Shown here one piece after another: positions 1 to 8,375 of a stretch of 64,000 nt of DNA. The position numbers and the translations under genes are program-made. The DNA comes from Planotetraspora mira (GTDB lineage: Bacteria > Actinomycetota > Actinomycetes > Streptosporangiales > Streptosporangiaceae), in assembly GCF_016863275.1 (NCBI RefSeq), contig NZ_BOOO01000001.1, forward strand, positions 1 through 64,000. Reading direction: 5' to 3'. Below the pieces are notes generated by a model, which saw only the letters and a program-made list of their open reading frames with translations, was not told where the DNA came from and searched no databases. How positions within the stretch are numbered: the stretch's first letter is position 1; each line of letters starts with the position of its first letter.

Positions 1-1
1 G

Positions 2-64
2 CTCCTCCTCTTCGCTTCCGCTGCCACGCTCGGGCCCGGGAACCTGTCGAGACGTAAGGCATGA
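2..64 (+). CDS. Possible C-terminal end of a gene cut by the window edge
   Basis: An open frame from the left edge to a TGA reads as a hydrophobic stretch (LLLFASAATLGPG) followed by a basic tail. This would suit the last transmembrane helix of a membrane protein. Only about 20 codons are visible, so the product cannot be named and the frame may be spurious. Confidence 0.25.
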   Translation, partial: LLLFASAATLGPGNLSRRKA

Positions 65-115
65 CTCACCCCCGCGCGAATACCAGGTCGTGACAGAGGG
101 GCGCACGATCGACAT

Positions 116-451
116 ATGTCGGATAAGCCACGTATGACCCGTCCCACACTGGACGTGATCAAGGTATTCCTCGCTGAGCCCGACCGAGAGCTCTATGGGT
201 TGGAACTGCGGGCAGAAACGGGGCTGGCGAACGGGACGCTCTATCCACGACTCGCCCAACTCGAAGGCTACGGGTGGCTGGAAAGCCGGTGGGAGTACGC
301 GGAGTCAGACGAGCGGGCCGGACGCCCGCCCCGCAGGTACTACCGGCTCACCAGGGAGGGCGCCGTACGCGCCCGCGAGGAAGCCGAACGGGCCGACCGC
401 GTCCACCAAAGCGGCGGCCTCCGCACCAGGCCCGGACTTCAGGGAGCATGA
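116..451 (+). CDS. PadR-family transcriptional regulator
   Basis: A 111-residue protein with the PadR winged-helix pattern: a helix with DREL-YGLEL near residues 22-28, the recognition segment NGTLYPRLAQLE near 39-50, and the wing ending RRYYRLTREG near 73-82. PadR proteins are small repressors, often controlling a neighbouring gene. The stop codon overlaps the start of the HD-domain gene (ATGA), so the two are probably co-transcribed and translationally coupled. The long C-terminal dimerisation helix of many PadR proteins is short here, as in the PadR-s1 subgroup. The ligand is unknown. Confidence 0.85.
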   Translation: MSDKPRMTRPTLDVIKVFLAEPDRELYGLELRAETGLANGTLYPRLAQLEGYGWLESRWEYAESDERAGRPPRRYYRLTREGAVRAREEAERADRVHQSGGLRTRPGLQGA

Positions 452-1386
452 TCGTGGACACGCTGATCACACCACTGCTCAGCCAACTCACCGATCGCTT
501 GAACAGCGGCGACCTGGGGCTCGTCGAACTCGCCTACGAACGCGCCGCAGAGCGGCATGAGGGTCAGCTCCGGCGCAGTGGCGACCCCTACATCACCCAC
601 CCCGTCGAAGTCGCGTCAATGGTCGCGGCGGCAGGTGCCGACCCCGCGACGATATGCGCAGCCCTACTCCACGACATCGTCGACGGACCGGACTTCAACC
701 TCGGCTGCCTCGGCAGCGAATTCGGCACCGAGATCACGGGACTCGTGGCAAACGTCACCGCGATGGACCGCGGAGGCCCAGTGCCGACGGACGACCGCGT
801 CCTGCTTCTCAAACTCTTCGATCGCCTGCACAACATGCGGACGATCGAACACATGGCCCCGCACAAGCAGCGCCAGAAGTCTCTGCACACACTGGAATGG
901 TTCGTGCCCCTGGCACGGCGGCTCGACCTAGCATCCGTCGCCGACGAACTGCAGTCCCTCGCCCATGCCCGGCTCGACCCAGGGCCAGCTTTCACCGCGG
1001 TGCGGGCGGCGTCTGTGATCCTGCCCGCGTCGGCCCGGAGACGCTACCTCCACGAGTGGTCGGCTGAACTCGCCACGCTGCCCACCGAGCGCCGGGCCTA
1101 CGTCGTCGAACTACTCCGCGGCGTCCCCGCCCTGGCCGTCGTCCTGTGGCGCCCCCAAGCCCATAGCCTGGTTCGAACCCTCCTCACCACCGCGTTTGCC
1201 ACCCTCCTCCGCCCGTGGCTCGTCCTCACGCCTCCCCTCGCATGGCTCACCTACCAGCTAACCCGATCAAGCCCTGCCGACGCGCTCGCCTTCGTTCTCA
1301 CCGTTCCTCCGGCCCTTTCCGCACTGATCACCAGAATCAGAACCCGACTGGGCCTGGAACAACACCGGGACACAGAAGCCGATTAA
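448..1386 (+). CDS. HD-domain protein related to the (p)ppGpp hydrolase half of Rel/SpoT
   Basis: A 312-residue protein starting at the ATG that overlaps the padR stop. Residues 25-140 match the Rel/SpoT HD hydrolase domain: RRSGDPYITHP (His51), ALLHD (His75-Asp76) and KLFDRLHNMRT (Asp125, Asn129). The family's HDxxED motif reads HDIVDG here, so the catalytic Glu-Asp pair is Asp-Gly. No synthetase, TGS or ACT domain follows. The C-terminal third (about 200-300) is proline-rich and hydrophobic and may associate with membrane. It could hydrolyse ppGpp or another nucleotide, or be a non-catalytic sensor. Its pairing with PadR suggests a regulated accessory function. Confidence 0.75.
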   Translation: MIVDTLITPLLSQLTDRLNSGDLGLVELAYERAAERHEGQLRRSGDPYITHPVEVASMVAAAGADPATICAALLHDIVDGPDFNLGCLGSEFGTEITGLVANVTAMDRGGPVPTDDRVLLLKLFDRLHNMRTIEHMAPHKQRQKSLHTLEWFVPLARRLDLASVADELQSLAHARLDPGPAFTAVRAASVILPASARRRYLHEWSAELATLPTERRAYVVELLRGVPALAVVLWRPQAHSLVRTLLTTAFATLLRPWLVLTPPLAWLTYQLTRSSPADALAFVLTVPPALSALITRIRTRLGLEQHRDTEAD

Positions 1387-2080
1387 CCAACCGATATACC
1401 TCGAAGGAGACCAAAGAGCACGGGGCAAATCGACAGTAGCGCCTACGAACGCAGACCGGCCTTCCCATGCATTCCTCTGCACTCACCCACGAACCCAACT
1501 ACCCGCGCAGGCGACCTCGGGTTTGGCACCGGGCCGCTCATCTCAGCGCCATCCCGCAAACGACCGACATCAGAAAGGTGGCCCACCTGGCACATTGCTC
1601 GGGGAATTCGGGTCGATCTCCAGGTTGAGACTAACGGCGAGGGTGACGCACCCAATATGTCCACGTTCCTGATGACCTTCCACACGCTGGTTGCCCTACC
1701 TGCACGGCCGAGCTTGACCTGGAGGAGTCGGGCTGGTGGGCTCTGCCTGGGTCGATGGCAGGCGGAGCGATCAAGATCTTCTCAGCTGTGTTGAGGAGAT
1801 TTGGGGTGCGCCTCGTACCGGCAACCGACACGCTGCCTGTCACCGAAGCTGGGTTCGTTCCCGGATCGCGGTCCCAAGAAGGGCCAGGGCGACACCACCG
1901 AGTGCGGCGCCTGGTGTGATGAGTAGATCCCACGTGAACGTCATATCGCTGAGACGCGAGGGAGCTCAGCCCGGTCCACGCCCGCGCGAACCGAAAAAGA
2001 CTCCGTGCCGCGCAGGCGGGCGCGTCGCACTGCCCCTGAGACACCAGGTACCGATCTTCGGTTGGGGTACCAGGACCGTT
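1387..2080. other. Intergenic stretch without a convincing gene
   Basis: About 690 bases separate the HD-domain gene from the ligase. Frames are open on both strands because of high GC, but none has a good start, ribosome binding site and natural composition. One plus-strand frame (about 1647-1919) contains a CPTC motif but has no start codon. I see no repeat, RNA or clear promoter here. It may be decayed coding sequence. Confidence 0.4.
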
Positions 2081-3070
2081 GTGGGATCTCTCCCTGCATA
2101 CGCGCCGATGATGGCCCAACTCGGCCCCATGCCGGAGCAGGAAGCGGAGTACGGCCACGAGATGAAGTGGGACGGCGTCCGGGCGCTCGCCTACGTGGAG
2201 AACCGCGCCCTTCGGCTGGTCTCCCGCAACGGCAACGACGTCACCATCGCCTACCCGGAGGTCTACGCGCTCGCAGGCGCGACCAGTGGCCACGACTGCG
2301 TCCTCGACGGGGAGATCGTCGCGTTCGACGAGGCCGGCCGGCCCTCGTTCGCGGCCCTGCAGCCGCGTATCCACCAGAGAAACCCTCACAAGATCCCGCA
2401 GCTGGTACGGCTGGTGCCGGTCACCTACCTCCTGTTCGACATCCTGCACATCAACGCGGCGACGTCGATCAACATGCCGTACATAGCGCGTCGCGACCTA
2501 CTGGAAAGCGTGGTGAACGCGGGCGCGCGCTGGCAAGTACCCGGATGGTTCCGTGACGCCGGGGACACCGCTCTCACCCTGTCCCGGCAGATGGGCCTGG
2601 AGGGCGTCGTCGCCAAGCGGCTCGACTCGCCCTACCGGCCCGGCAAGAGGTCGGGCGACTGGACGAAGGTGAAGAACATCGCGACGCAGGAGGTCGTGAT
2701 CGGCGGCTGGCAGCCGGGCGGCGGCCGGCGGGAGGGGATGATCGGGTCTCTGCTGCTCGGCATCCACGACGAGGCCGGGCGGCTGGTGTTCACCGGGCAC
2801 GTCGGCACCGGGTTCACCCAGGCCGCCCTCCGCGACCTCCATGAACTGCTGGCACCGCTGGAGCGACCCACCCCGCCGTTCGCCGACGCCGTGCCGCGCG
2901 AGCACGCTCGGCACGCGCACTGGGTGGAGCCGCTGCTCGTGGGTGAGGTGCAGTACGCCGAGTGGACGGGTGACGGCCGTCTGCGGCACCCGTCATGGCG
3001 AGGGCTCCGATCGGACAAGTCCCCCGGCGATGTGATACGGGAAGTGCCTCCCGATCGACAGGCCGGGTAA
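2081..3070 (+). CDS. Stand-alone ATP-dependent DNA ligase (LigC/LigD ligase-domain type)
   Basis: A 329-residue protein with the nucleotidyltransferase core first: EMKWDGVRA near 27-35 carries the lysine (Lys29) that is adenylated. DGEIVAFDEAGRPSF and the EGVVAKRLDSPYRPGKR segment (motif IV) follow, then WTKVKN (motif V). An OB-fold domain occupies about 215-320 (GHVGTGF, EPLLVGEVQYAEWT). This matches the ligase part of actinobacterial LigD without polymerase or nuclease domains, so a role in strand-break or NHEJ-type repair is likely. I chose GTG 2081, which has AGGA five bases upstream and gives the usual LPxxxxPM start. The in-frame open sequence from 1736 looks non-coding. Confidence 0.85.
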   Translation: MGSLPAYAPMMAQLGPMPEQEAEYGHEMKWDGVRALAYVENRALRLVSRNGNDVTIAYPEVYALAGATSGHDCVLDGEIVAFDEAGRPSFAALQPRIHQRNPHKIPQLVRLVPVTYLLFDILHINAATSINMPYIARRDLLESVVNAGARWQVPGWFRDAGDTALTLSRQMGLEGVVAKRLDSPYRPGKRSGDWTKVKNIATQEVVIGGWQPGGGRREGMIGSLLLGIHDEAGRLVFTGHVGTGFTQAALRDLHELLAPLERPTPPFADAVPREHARHAHWVEPLLVGEVQYAEWTGDGRLRHPSWRGLRSDKSPGDVIREVPPDRQAG

Positions 3071-3335
3071 ACGCCGCGCTTAGAACGGCGGTCCGTCCGG
3101 CTCATCCACCCCAACATGATCAGCCGCGAGTCACACCACCCAGCGGGACACCACCTATCACCAGCACACCAGACGCGGCAGGGAACCGGCCGGACCAACG
3201 GCGCGGAGCTGGAAGTCGCGGGTCTGGCAAGAAACGCTCGAGAAAAATCCAATGTTGCAGAGTCTCAGCTGAAACAGTCCCCTCCTTGCCTCAGAGTCGC
3301 TCCGGTGTGCAGAACCGGCAGAGCGGAGTGCTGAG

Positions 3336-4049
3336 ATGAGTCGCTGGATCACCACGTGTGTCGGGCTGTTCGGCCTCATGGCGGCCGGCTGCGGAGCAAA
3401 CACCGAGGGAGCTGCCCACACCGACCCTCCCCCAGCCGCCAAGCCCAGCCCAGTCGCCTACTCAGCGCAGTCTGGAACCCGCGAGGATGTCACTGCGCTC
3501 TTCCTCGATCCAGCCGAAGCCGGACTAGCCGGCGGCGAAACTCAAACCGTTCCTGAGGGCACTCTCTCGAGGCTCAGCATCTGCGTGCCGCTCAACCCGA
3601 TGAACACCCCCGGAGTACCCGTCGACAAGCAGTATGCGACGGCCGAGGAAGCGATCACCGTCCCCTACAAGGGCCGCCTCACACAGCAGGGGTGGGTGCT
3701 GCCGAGCGAAGCTGCCGCCTCCACCCTCATGAAGCAGGTCAACCGGAAACTCCCCCAATGCCGCTACAACGGATCCACGAGCGACCCAGTCGACCCGACA
3801 AGACGGATCAGCGGCATCTCCCACCCAAAGACCTACATGCCTGACGCCTTCGGCTGGCATGGCCATCAGATCGAGCAACTCATGAACGTCAACGACAAAC
3901 GCACATCCGTCAGCACCGTGCTCATCCTTCAGCGCGGCCCGGTCGTTCTCGCCCTCGACTACATCAACTACACGCCGAAGGCGCCGGAGCAGACCTTGCG
4001 CGCCTACAACCTCGGCATCCTCCGCAAGATCCTTGCCCGCCCTGCCTGA
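3336..4049 (+). CDS. Putative lipoprotein of unknown function
   Basis: A 237-residue protein with a short signal peptide and the lipobox LMAAGC, giving a lipidated Cys at about residue 19. A low-complexity, proline-rich linker follows (about 24-45). The rest (about 60-235) contains no motif I recognise. It resembles the many orphan actinomycete lipoproteins anchored on the outer face of the membrane. It has its own upstream gap of about 265 bases, in which I see no clear promoter, and stands alone before the tRNA-Pro gene. Confidence 0.7.
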   Translation: MSRWITTCVGLFGLMAAGCGANTEGAAHTDPPPAAKPSPVAYSAQSGTREDVTALFLDPAEAGLAGGETQTVPEGTLSRLSICVPLNPMNTPGVPVDKQYATAEEAITVPYKGRLTQQGWVLPSEAAASTLMKQVNRKLPQCRYNGSTSDPVDPTRRISGISHPKTYMPDAFGWHGHQIEQLMNVNDKRTSVSTVLILQRGPVVLALDYINYTPKAPEQTLRAYNLGILRKILARPA

Positions 4050-4113
4050 TGACGCGGGGCCCAGCACCCTCGATCAACCACTCCGCGAGCGTGTGCCACC
4101 CCTCGGACTGATC

Positions 4114-4137
4114 TTCAAACGCGGAAGTTCGTTTGAA
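4114..4137. repeat. AT-rich inverted repeat with 8-bp arms
   Basis: TTCAAACG and CGTTTGAA flank an 8-base spacer in the gap between the lipoprotein and tRNA-Pro. The arms match perfectly. It could be an operator or a weak hairpin. No start codon follows at a useful distance from the AGGAGG at about 4140. Confidence 0.4.
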
Positions 4138-4259
4138 CAGGAGGTCCCCCGGCACCGCCTGAGCCGCGTATCAGCTGGTCATGCCGGGCATAGACGGGCA
4201 CCGGTCACAACAGTCCGGCAGGCTCCGGCCCACGGTCAGATGACGGTCAGACAAGCGAA

Positions 4260-4290
4260 AAGCCCGATCATCTAGAAGATGATCAGGCTT
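4260..4290 (-). terminator. Terminator of tRNA-Pro
   Basis: On the minus strand, about 20 bases past the tRNA 3' end, AAGCC(T)GATCATCT and AGATGATC(G)GGCTT form a long stem with a three-base loop, followed by a short T run. This is a good intrinsic terminator. Confidence 0.75.
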
Positions 4291-4309
4291 CCGACCTGCC
4301 GAAACAGAG

Positions 4310-4383
<74 letters not shown>

Positions 4384-4467
4384 CTGCCCGTTCGGGCTTC
4401 ACCAACCTTAGCGCAGTTTGAGGGCACGTGCGTACAGGCTTACCCCGCCGGACCTAGGCTGTGGATC

Positions 4468-4935
4468 ATGGGAAGGAAACCTCGCATCGATCAAGACGAG
4501 CTCCGCAGCCTGATCGCGGAGGGCTGGTCGAACGCGCAGCTCGCCGCCCACTTCGGAGTGACCGATTCCGGGATCCTGCAGGCGAAGCGGGCCGCGGGGT
4601 TGTCCAAGCCGATGACCGACCACAGCAGGGCGCTGCCCTGGAAACTGAGCCGTGAGCACAGTCAGAGCGGGCCGGCCACCAACCTTCGCAACCTGTCCGC
4701 CGTCGCACAGGGCCGGACGATCCCGAAGGAGAAGCTCAACACCGCTCTCCGCTGGGCGAGCCGCCTGGTCGACAACGATCTCGACGTCACCTACGACCCC
4801 GAGCGGGGATTCCAGGAGACGCCCGCCCGCGGGTCCTCGCACATCGCCATGGTGCTCTCGGAAGCGGAGCAGGCGATGCGGCCGACTCCGAACGATCAGG
4901 ACGTAACCGATCGCCCGCCGGATACCACCACATAG
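4468..4935 (+). CDS. Small helix-turn-helix protein of unknown role
   Basis: A 155-residue protein. Residues 9-45 form a homeodomain-like HTH (DELRSLIAEGWSNAQLAAHFGVTDSGILQAKRAAGL). The central basic part contains NLRNLSAVAQGR and KEKLNTALRWASRLVDNDLDVTYDP. The tail is acidic and threonine-rich. No ribosome binding site precedes the ATG, but TAGGCT lies about seven bases upstream of it, so the transcript may be leaderless. It is divergent from tRNA-Pro. The target is unknown. Confidence 0.7.
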   Translation: MGRKPRIDQDELRSLIAEGWSNAQLAAHFGVTDSGILQAKRAAGLSKPMTDHSRALPWKLSREHSQSGPATNLRNLSAVAQGRTIPKEKLNTALRWASRLVDNDLDVTYDPERGFQETPARGSSHIAMVLSEAEQAMRPTPNDQDVTDRPPDTTT

Positions 4936-5042
4936 ATGTGAACCCATCCGACGGCGAACTCGTCGCCTGCGCCACCTCAGGCGACCTCGGAGGCGTTCCA
5001 CGATGACGAGGTCGCCCTCACCACGGTTCAGGAACCCAGCGG

Positions 5043-5366
5043 TCAAACGTCCTGACGCTTGATGGGCGTCGTCTCGTCCTGGACGTAGACGTGCCGCTCA
5101 CTCGGCCGCACCTCCGTCTCGTGCACATGGATCTGCGGCTGGGCCGGCGGGTCCACGGTGTACATCACGTCGGGCTCAACGGTCTCGACCGTGTCCTCCG
5201 CGTGGGGGCGGCGCGTGTAAAGACCGGTGAGCAGTGCGCCGACGGCACCGACGGCCATGAGAATCCAGCCGATCATCTGCAGGTCGATCCCGGGGACATC
5301 CCATTTCACGGCGAATGCGAGCACCGCGCCGATCGCGAGGAAAGCGAGACTGGCTCCGAAGCCCAT
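5043..5366 (-). CDS. Small membrane protein, DUF6458-like
   Basis: A 107-residue protein with two transmembrane helices. The first (about 3-20, GASLAFLAIGAVLAFAV) is followed by the loop KWDVPGIDLQMIGWIL and a second helix (about 30-50). The hydrophilic tail is rich in Val, Glu and His. The short KWDV...GIDLQMIG loop between the helices is the family hallmark. These proteins are common in actinobacteria and have no known function. It is convergent with the HTH gene and divergent from the next membrane protein. Confidence 0.75.
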   Translation of the reverse strand: MGFGASLAFLAIGAVLAFAVKWDVPGIDLQMIGWILMAVGAVGALLTGLYTRRPHAEDTVETVEPDVMYTVDPPAQPQIHVHETEVRPSERHVYVQDETTPIKRQDV

Positions 5367-5486
5367 GATTACCTCCTCAGACGGTGATCAGCGCCTCTAC
5401 CCCGCAAATCCCGCATTACGCAATGCGTGAAGGGTCCTTTCCAGGGCAGTGCGAACGAACAACGCACAATCACCCTGGAGGCAGAT

Positions 5487-6080
5487 ATGTCCGCCATTGC
5501 ATGGGTGGCCGTCGTCGTAGTCGCGGTGGCCGTGATCCTGGTGGTCGGCTACCTCGTTTCCGGCCAGAACCGCCGCCGGCACCTGCGGGACCGCTTCGGA
5601 CCGGAATATGACAGGACCGTCGAGGAGAGCGACAGCCGCAAGGAGGCCGAGCAGGACCTGCTCGCCCGCGAGGAGCGCCACGCCAAGCTCGACATCAGAC
5701 CGCTCGACCCGGAGACCCGCCAGTCCTACTCCACGAAGTGGACGGAGGTCCAGGAGCGCTTCGTCGACGCGCCCGGCTTCGCCGTGACCGAGGCGGACGC
5801 TCTGGTCACCTCTGTCATGGCCGACCGCGGATATCCGACCGATGAGTTCGAGCAGCGGCTGAGCGATCTGTCCGTCGCCCACGCGGCCACGCTCGACCAC
5901 TACCGCGCGGCCCACGACATCAGCAGCCGCGCCGCCCGGCAGGACGCCTCCACCGAGGAGCTCCGCCAGGCGATGGTCCACTACCGCGCGCTCTTCCAGG
6001 AACTGCTCGCGGACTCCGCCGAGACTCCCGTGAACGGCCGTCACGCCAACCGCTCCAACGCCGAGGAGGCTGACCTGTGA
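5487..6080 (+). CDS. Membrane-anchored protein of unknown function
   Basis: A 197-residue protein with one N-terminal transmembrane helix (about 4-26) and a charged cytoplasmic domain. From residue about 78 the domain reads KWTEVQERFVDAPGFAVTEADALV, then a helical segment ending HYRALFQELLAD. The same domain recurs in the next gene. The start at 5487 has GGAGG five bases upstream; an earlier in-frame ATG at 5427 lacks this and would precede the helix with unlikely sequence. It is the first gene of a three-gene cluster and overlaps the second by a few bases. Confidence 0.7.
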   Translation: MSAIAWVAVVVVAVAVILVVGYLVSGQNRRRHLRDRFGPEYDRTVEESDSRKEAEQDLLAREERHAKLDIRPLDPETRQSYSTKWTEVQERFVDAPGFAVTEADALVTSVMADRGYPTDEFEQRLSDLSVAHAATLDHYRAAHDISSRAARQDASTEELRQAMVHYRALFQELLADSAETPVNGRHANRSNAEEADL

Positions 6081-6754
6081 TGCAAGGCAACCCTTACGAA
6101 AACCGATACGGCACGCCGGAACGACCGGTTCCCGAGCCTTCCGAGCCCCTCGATGAGGACACCAGGCAGGAGGAGGCATCGGCAGGCGAGCGGCGTGACG
6201 AGCACGACGGCCCCGGCCCGGTGTACTCCGCGGAACGCTCCGACGACGCCGACGACGCCGAGACCGCCGACGACACCGAGACCGGCACCCGCGCCGATGT
6301 ACAGGACGGCCCGGAGATCGTCCCGGTCGACCGGCACGGCTCAGAGAACGCCGACTCCCTGGAGGCCGTCGAATCCGCGGACGACCGTGACGACGTCCTG
6401 TCGCCCGGCCTCGTCCGGGACGACGGCGCGGTCCCGGCGCCGCAGGACAGGGACGCCGACGTCCTCGTGGCGGCCGCCGCCACGACGGAGCCCGGCACCC
6501 GCGGCGACCTCGAGCCGGTGGACGACGTCGACTACGAGCAGAGCTGGCACGAGATCAAGGCCCAGTTCGTCGACGACCCGCGCGGCTCGGTCGAGCAGGC
6601 CGACGCGCTGGTCGAGGCGGCGGTGACCGAGTTCACCGTGCGCCGCCAGTCGTTGCTGGACCAGTGGAAGAACAGCGATCAGGCCGACACGGAGGCGCTG
6701 CGCCTGGCCCTGCGTGAGTATCACACCCTCCTCGCCCAACTGACCGGAAAGTGA
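6077..6754 (+). CDS. Acidic protein sharing a C-terminal domain with its upstream neighbour
   Basis: A 225-residue protein. The first 150 residues are very acidic and low in complexity (runs of Asp, Glu, Ala and Thr), without a membrane helix. The last 70 (SWHEIKAQFVDDPRGSVEQADALV ... REYHTLLAQL) align with the C-terminal domain of the preceding protein (KWTEVQERFVD ... VTEADALV ... HYRALFQELL). The two thus arose by duplication. GTG 6077 or ATG 6080 may be the start; both follow GAGGAGG and overlap the previous stop. Function is unknown. Confidence 0.65.
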   Translation: MMQGNPYENRYGTPERPVPEPSEPLDEDTRQEEASAGERRDEHDGPGPVYSAERSDDADDAETADDTETGTRADVQDGPEIVPVDRHGSENADSLEAVESADDRDDVLSPGLVRDDGAVPAPQDRDADVLVAAAATTEPGTRGDLEPVDDVDYEQSWHEIKAQFVDDPRGSVEQADALVEAAVTEFTVRRQSLLDQWKNSDQADTEALRLALREYHTLLAQLTGK

Positions 6755-6761
6755 GACAACC

Positions 6762-6950
6762 ATGCTCGCCATCGCCGCGGCGATCGTCTTCGGCATCGCC
6801 TTTCTCCTCGATCTTCTCAACGCCAGCATCGGCATCGGCCTCACCGCGCTGATCGCCCTGGGACTGTGCCTGCTGGCGCTGCACCAGGCCGGCATCGGAA
6901 CGGCCAGCGTGAGCTCCTACCGCGGCAACTGGCGCCGCGCCCGCCGCTGA
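6762..6950 (+). CDS. Small two-helix membrane protein
   Basis: A 62-residue protein almost filled by two transmembrane helices (about 3-20 and 24-45), ending in a basic tail (YRGNWRRARR). It starts seven bases after the acidic protein and is probably the third gene of that transcript. A strong hairpin follows. No function can be assigned. Confidence 0.6.
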   Translation: MLAIAAAIVFGIAFLLDLLNASIGIGLTALIALGLCLLALHQAGIGTASVSSYRGNWRRARR

Positions 6951-6992
6951 GGTCTTACGCCATCTGACGAAATACCTCCTGAGAACGATGTG

Positions 6993-7021
6993 CCGCGTGG
7001 CCCCCGGCGGGGGTCACGCGG
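6993..7021. terminator. Bidirectional terminator between convergent genes
   Basis: CCGCGTG(G)CCCCC and GGGGG(T)CACGCGG form a 13-bp stem, with one G-T pair, around a three-base loop. It lies between the small membrane protein (plus) and the NADH dehydrogenase (minus). Confidence 0.75.
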
Positions 7022-7049
7022 CACGCTCACGTCTCCGGAGGACCCGCCG

Positions 7050-8348
7050 TCAGGAGCGGCCCGCGACCTTGAACTCCTGATGCGGCCGCTGGAGCGCGCC
7101 GAGCGAGACGATCTCTCGTGGGAACAGGAGCCCGAGGGTCCAGTCCATCAGGATGCGCGACTTCTTGTTGAAGGTGGGCATTCTCATCAGGTGGTAGGTC
7201 CGGTGCATGAACCACGCGGGGAACCCGCGCATCTGCCGGCCGTAGATCTGCGCCACGCCCTGGTAGAGCCCGAGGCTCGCCACCGACCCCACGTCCCTGT
7301 GCCGGTACGGCGTGCAGGTGTGGCCCCTGATGGTCGCCAGCACGTTGTCGGCCAGCCTGCGGCCCTGCCGTACGGCGTGCTGGGCGTTGGGCGGGCAGAG
7401 CAGGCCCGGCCTGGTGAGGTCAGGCACCGCGGCGGCGTCACCCGCGGTGAAGGCGAAGTCGGTGCCCTTGATCCGCAGGTAGGCGGTGGCCTTGACCCGG
7501 CCCTTCTCGTCGAGGGGCAGGTCTCCGGCCGCGACGACCGGGTTCGGCTTGACCCCAGCCGTCCAGACGAGGGTCTCCGCGTCGAACTCCTGGCCGTCGT
7601 CCAGCACGATGTGGCCGTTCTCCGCCGACGTGAGCAGGGTCCGCGTCCGGACCTCGATGCCGCGCCCGCGCAACTCCTGCACCGTCCACCGGGCCATGTC
7701 CTCGCCGACCTCGGGCAGGATGCGGTCGGTGGCCTCGACGAGGATCCAGCGCATGTCGCCCCTGCTGATCCCCTCGAAGTACCTGCAGGCGTCGGCAGCC
7801 ATGTCCTCCAGTTCGCCGAGCGCCTCCACCCCGGCGTAACCGCCGCCGACGAAGACGAAGGTGAGCGCGCGGCGCCGCACCCGTTCGTCCGGCGTCGAGG
7901 CGGCGAGATCGAGCTTGCCGAGGACGTGGTTGCGGAGGTGGATGGCCTCTTCGACGGTCTTGAACCCGATGCCGTGGTCGGTGAGCCCGGGGATGGGCAG
8001 CAGCCGGGAGACCGAACCGGGGGCGACGACCACATAGTCGTACCCGATCGTGACGGCCGGGCCCTCGTGCGGCTGGAACCGCGCCGTGCGGTCCGCCAGG
8101 CTGATCGACTCGACGGTCCCGCTGAGGATCTCGCATGATCGGAGAATCCGCCGGAGCGGGACGACGACGTGCCGGGGCTCGATGTTCCCCGCGGCGGCCT
8201 CGGGCAGGAAGGGCTGGTAGGTCATGTACGAGCCGAAGTCCGCCACCATGACGTGGGCCTCGCCGCGCCGGAGCCTGCGCTGAAGTCGCAGCGCCGTGTA
8301 CATACCGACGTAACCGCCGCCGACGATCAGAATCCGTGGCACAGCCAT
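7050..8348 (-). CDS. ndh: Type II NADH dehydrogenase (NAD(P)/FAD-dependent oxidoreductase)
   Basis: A 432-residue single-subunit flavoprotein. The N-terminal FAD Rossmann motif is ILIVGGGYVGMYTAL (about 6-20). The second dinucleotide fold is FVFVGGGYAGVEALGELEDMA (about 163-183). The C-terminal FAD contact is FTAGDAAAVPD. This fits NDH-2, which passes electrons from NADH to menaquinone without pumping protons and sits on the inner membrane face; the C-terminal part has an amphipathic, hydrophobic character (GFPAWFMHRTYHLMRMP). It stands alone between a terminator and the anti-sigma factor gene. Confidence 0.88.
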   Translation of the reverse strand: MAVPRILIVGGGYVGMYTALRLQRRLRRGEAHVMVADFGSYMTYQPFLPEAAAGNIEPRHVVVPLRRILRSCEILSGTVESISLADRTARFQPHEGPAVTIGYDYVVVAPGSVSRLLPIPGLTDHGIGFKTVEEAIHLRNHVLGKLDLAASTPDERVRRRALTFVFVGGGYAGVEALGELEDMAADACRYFEGISRGDMRWILVEATDRILPEVGEDMARWTVQELRGRGIEVRTRTLLTSAENGHIVLDDGQEFDAETLVWTAGVKPNPVVAAGDLPLDEKGRVKATAYLRIKGTDFAFTAGDAAAVPDLTRPGLLCPPNAQHAVRQGRRLADNVLATIRGHTCTPYRHRDVGSVASLGLYQGVAQIYGRQMRGFPAWFMHRTYHLMRMPTFNKKSRILMDWTLGLLFPREIVSLGALQRPHQEFKVAGRS

Positions 8349-8375
8349 GCGGGTCCCGTACCCGCTGGACAGCGG

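Noticed and set aside
1647-1919. Possible small protein with a CPTC motif
   Set aside because: The frame has no start codon after the upstream stop and no ribosome binding site.
1736-2080. N-terminal extension of the DNA ligase
   Set aside because: The frame is open but has no family similarity, odd composition and no ribosome binding site. GTG 2081 gives the normal family start.
4408-5046. Minus-strand frame opposite the HTH gene
   Set aside because: It lacks any recognisable domain and a ribosome binding site; the plus-strand gene has a clear HTH.
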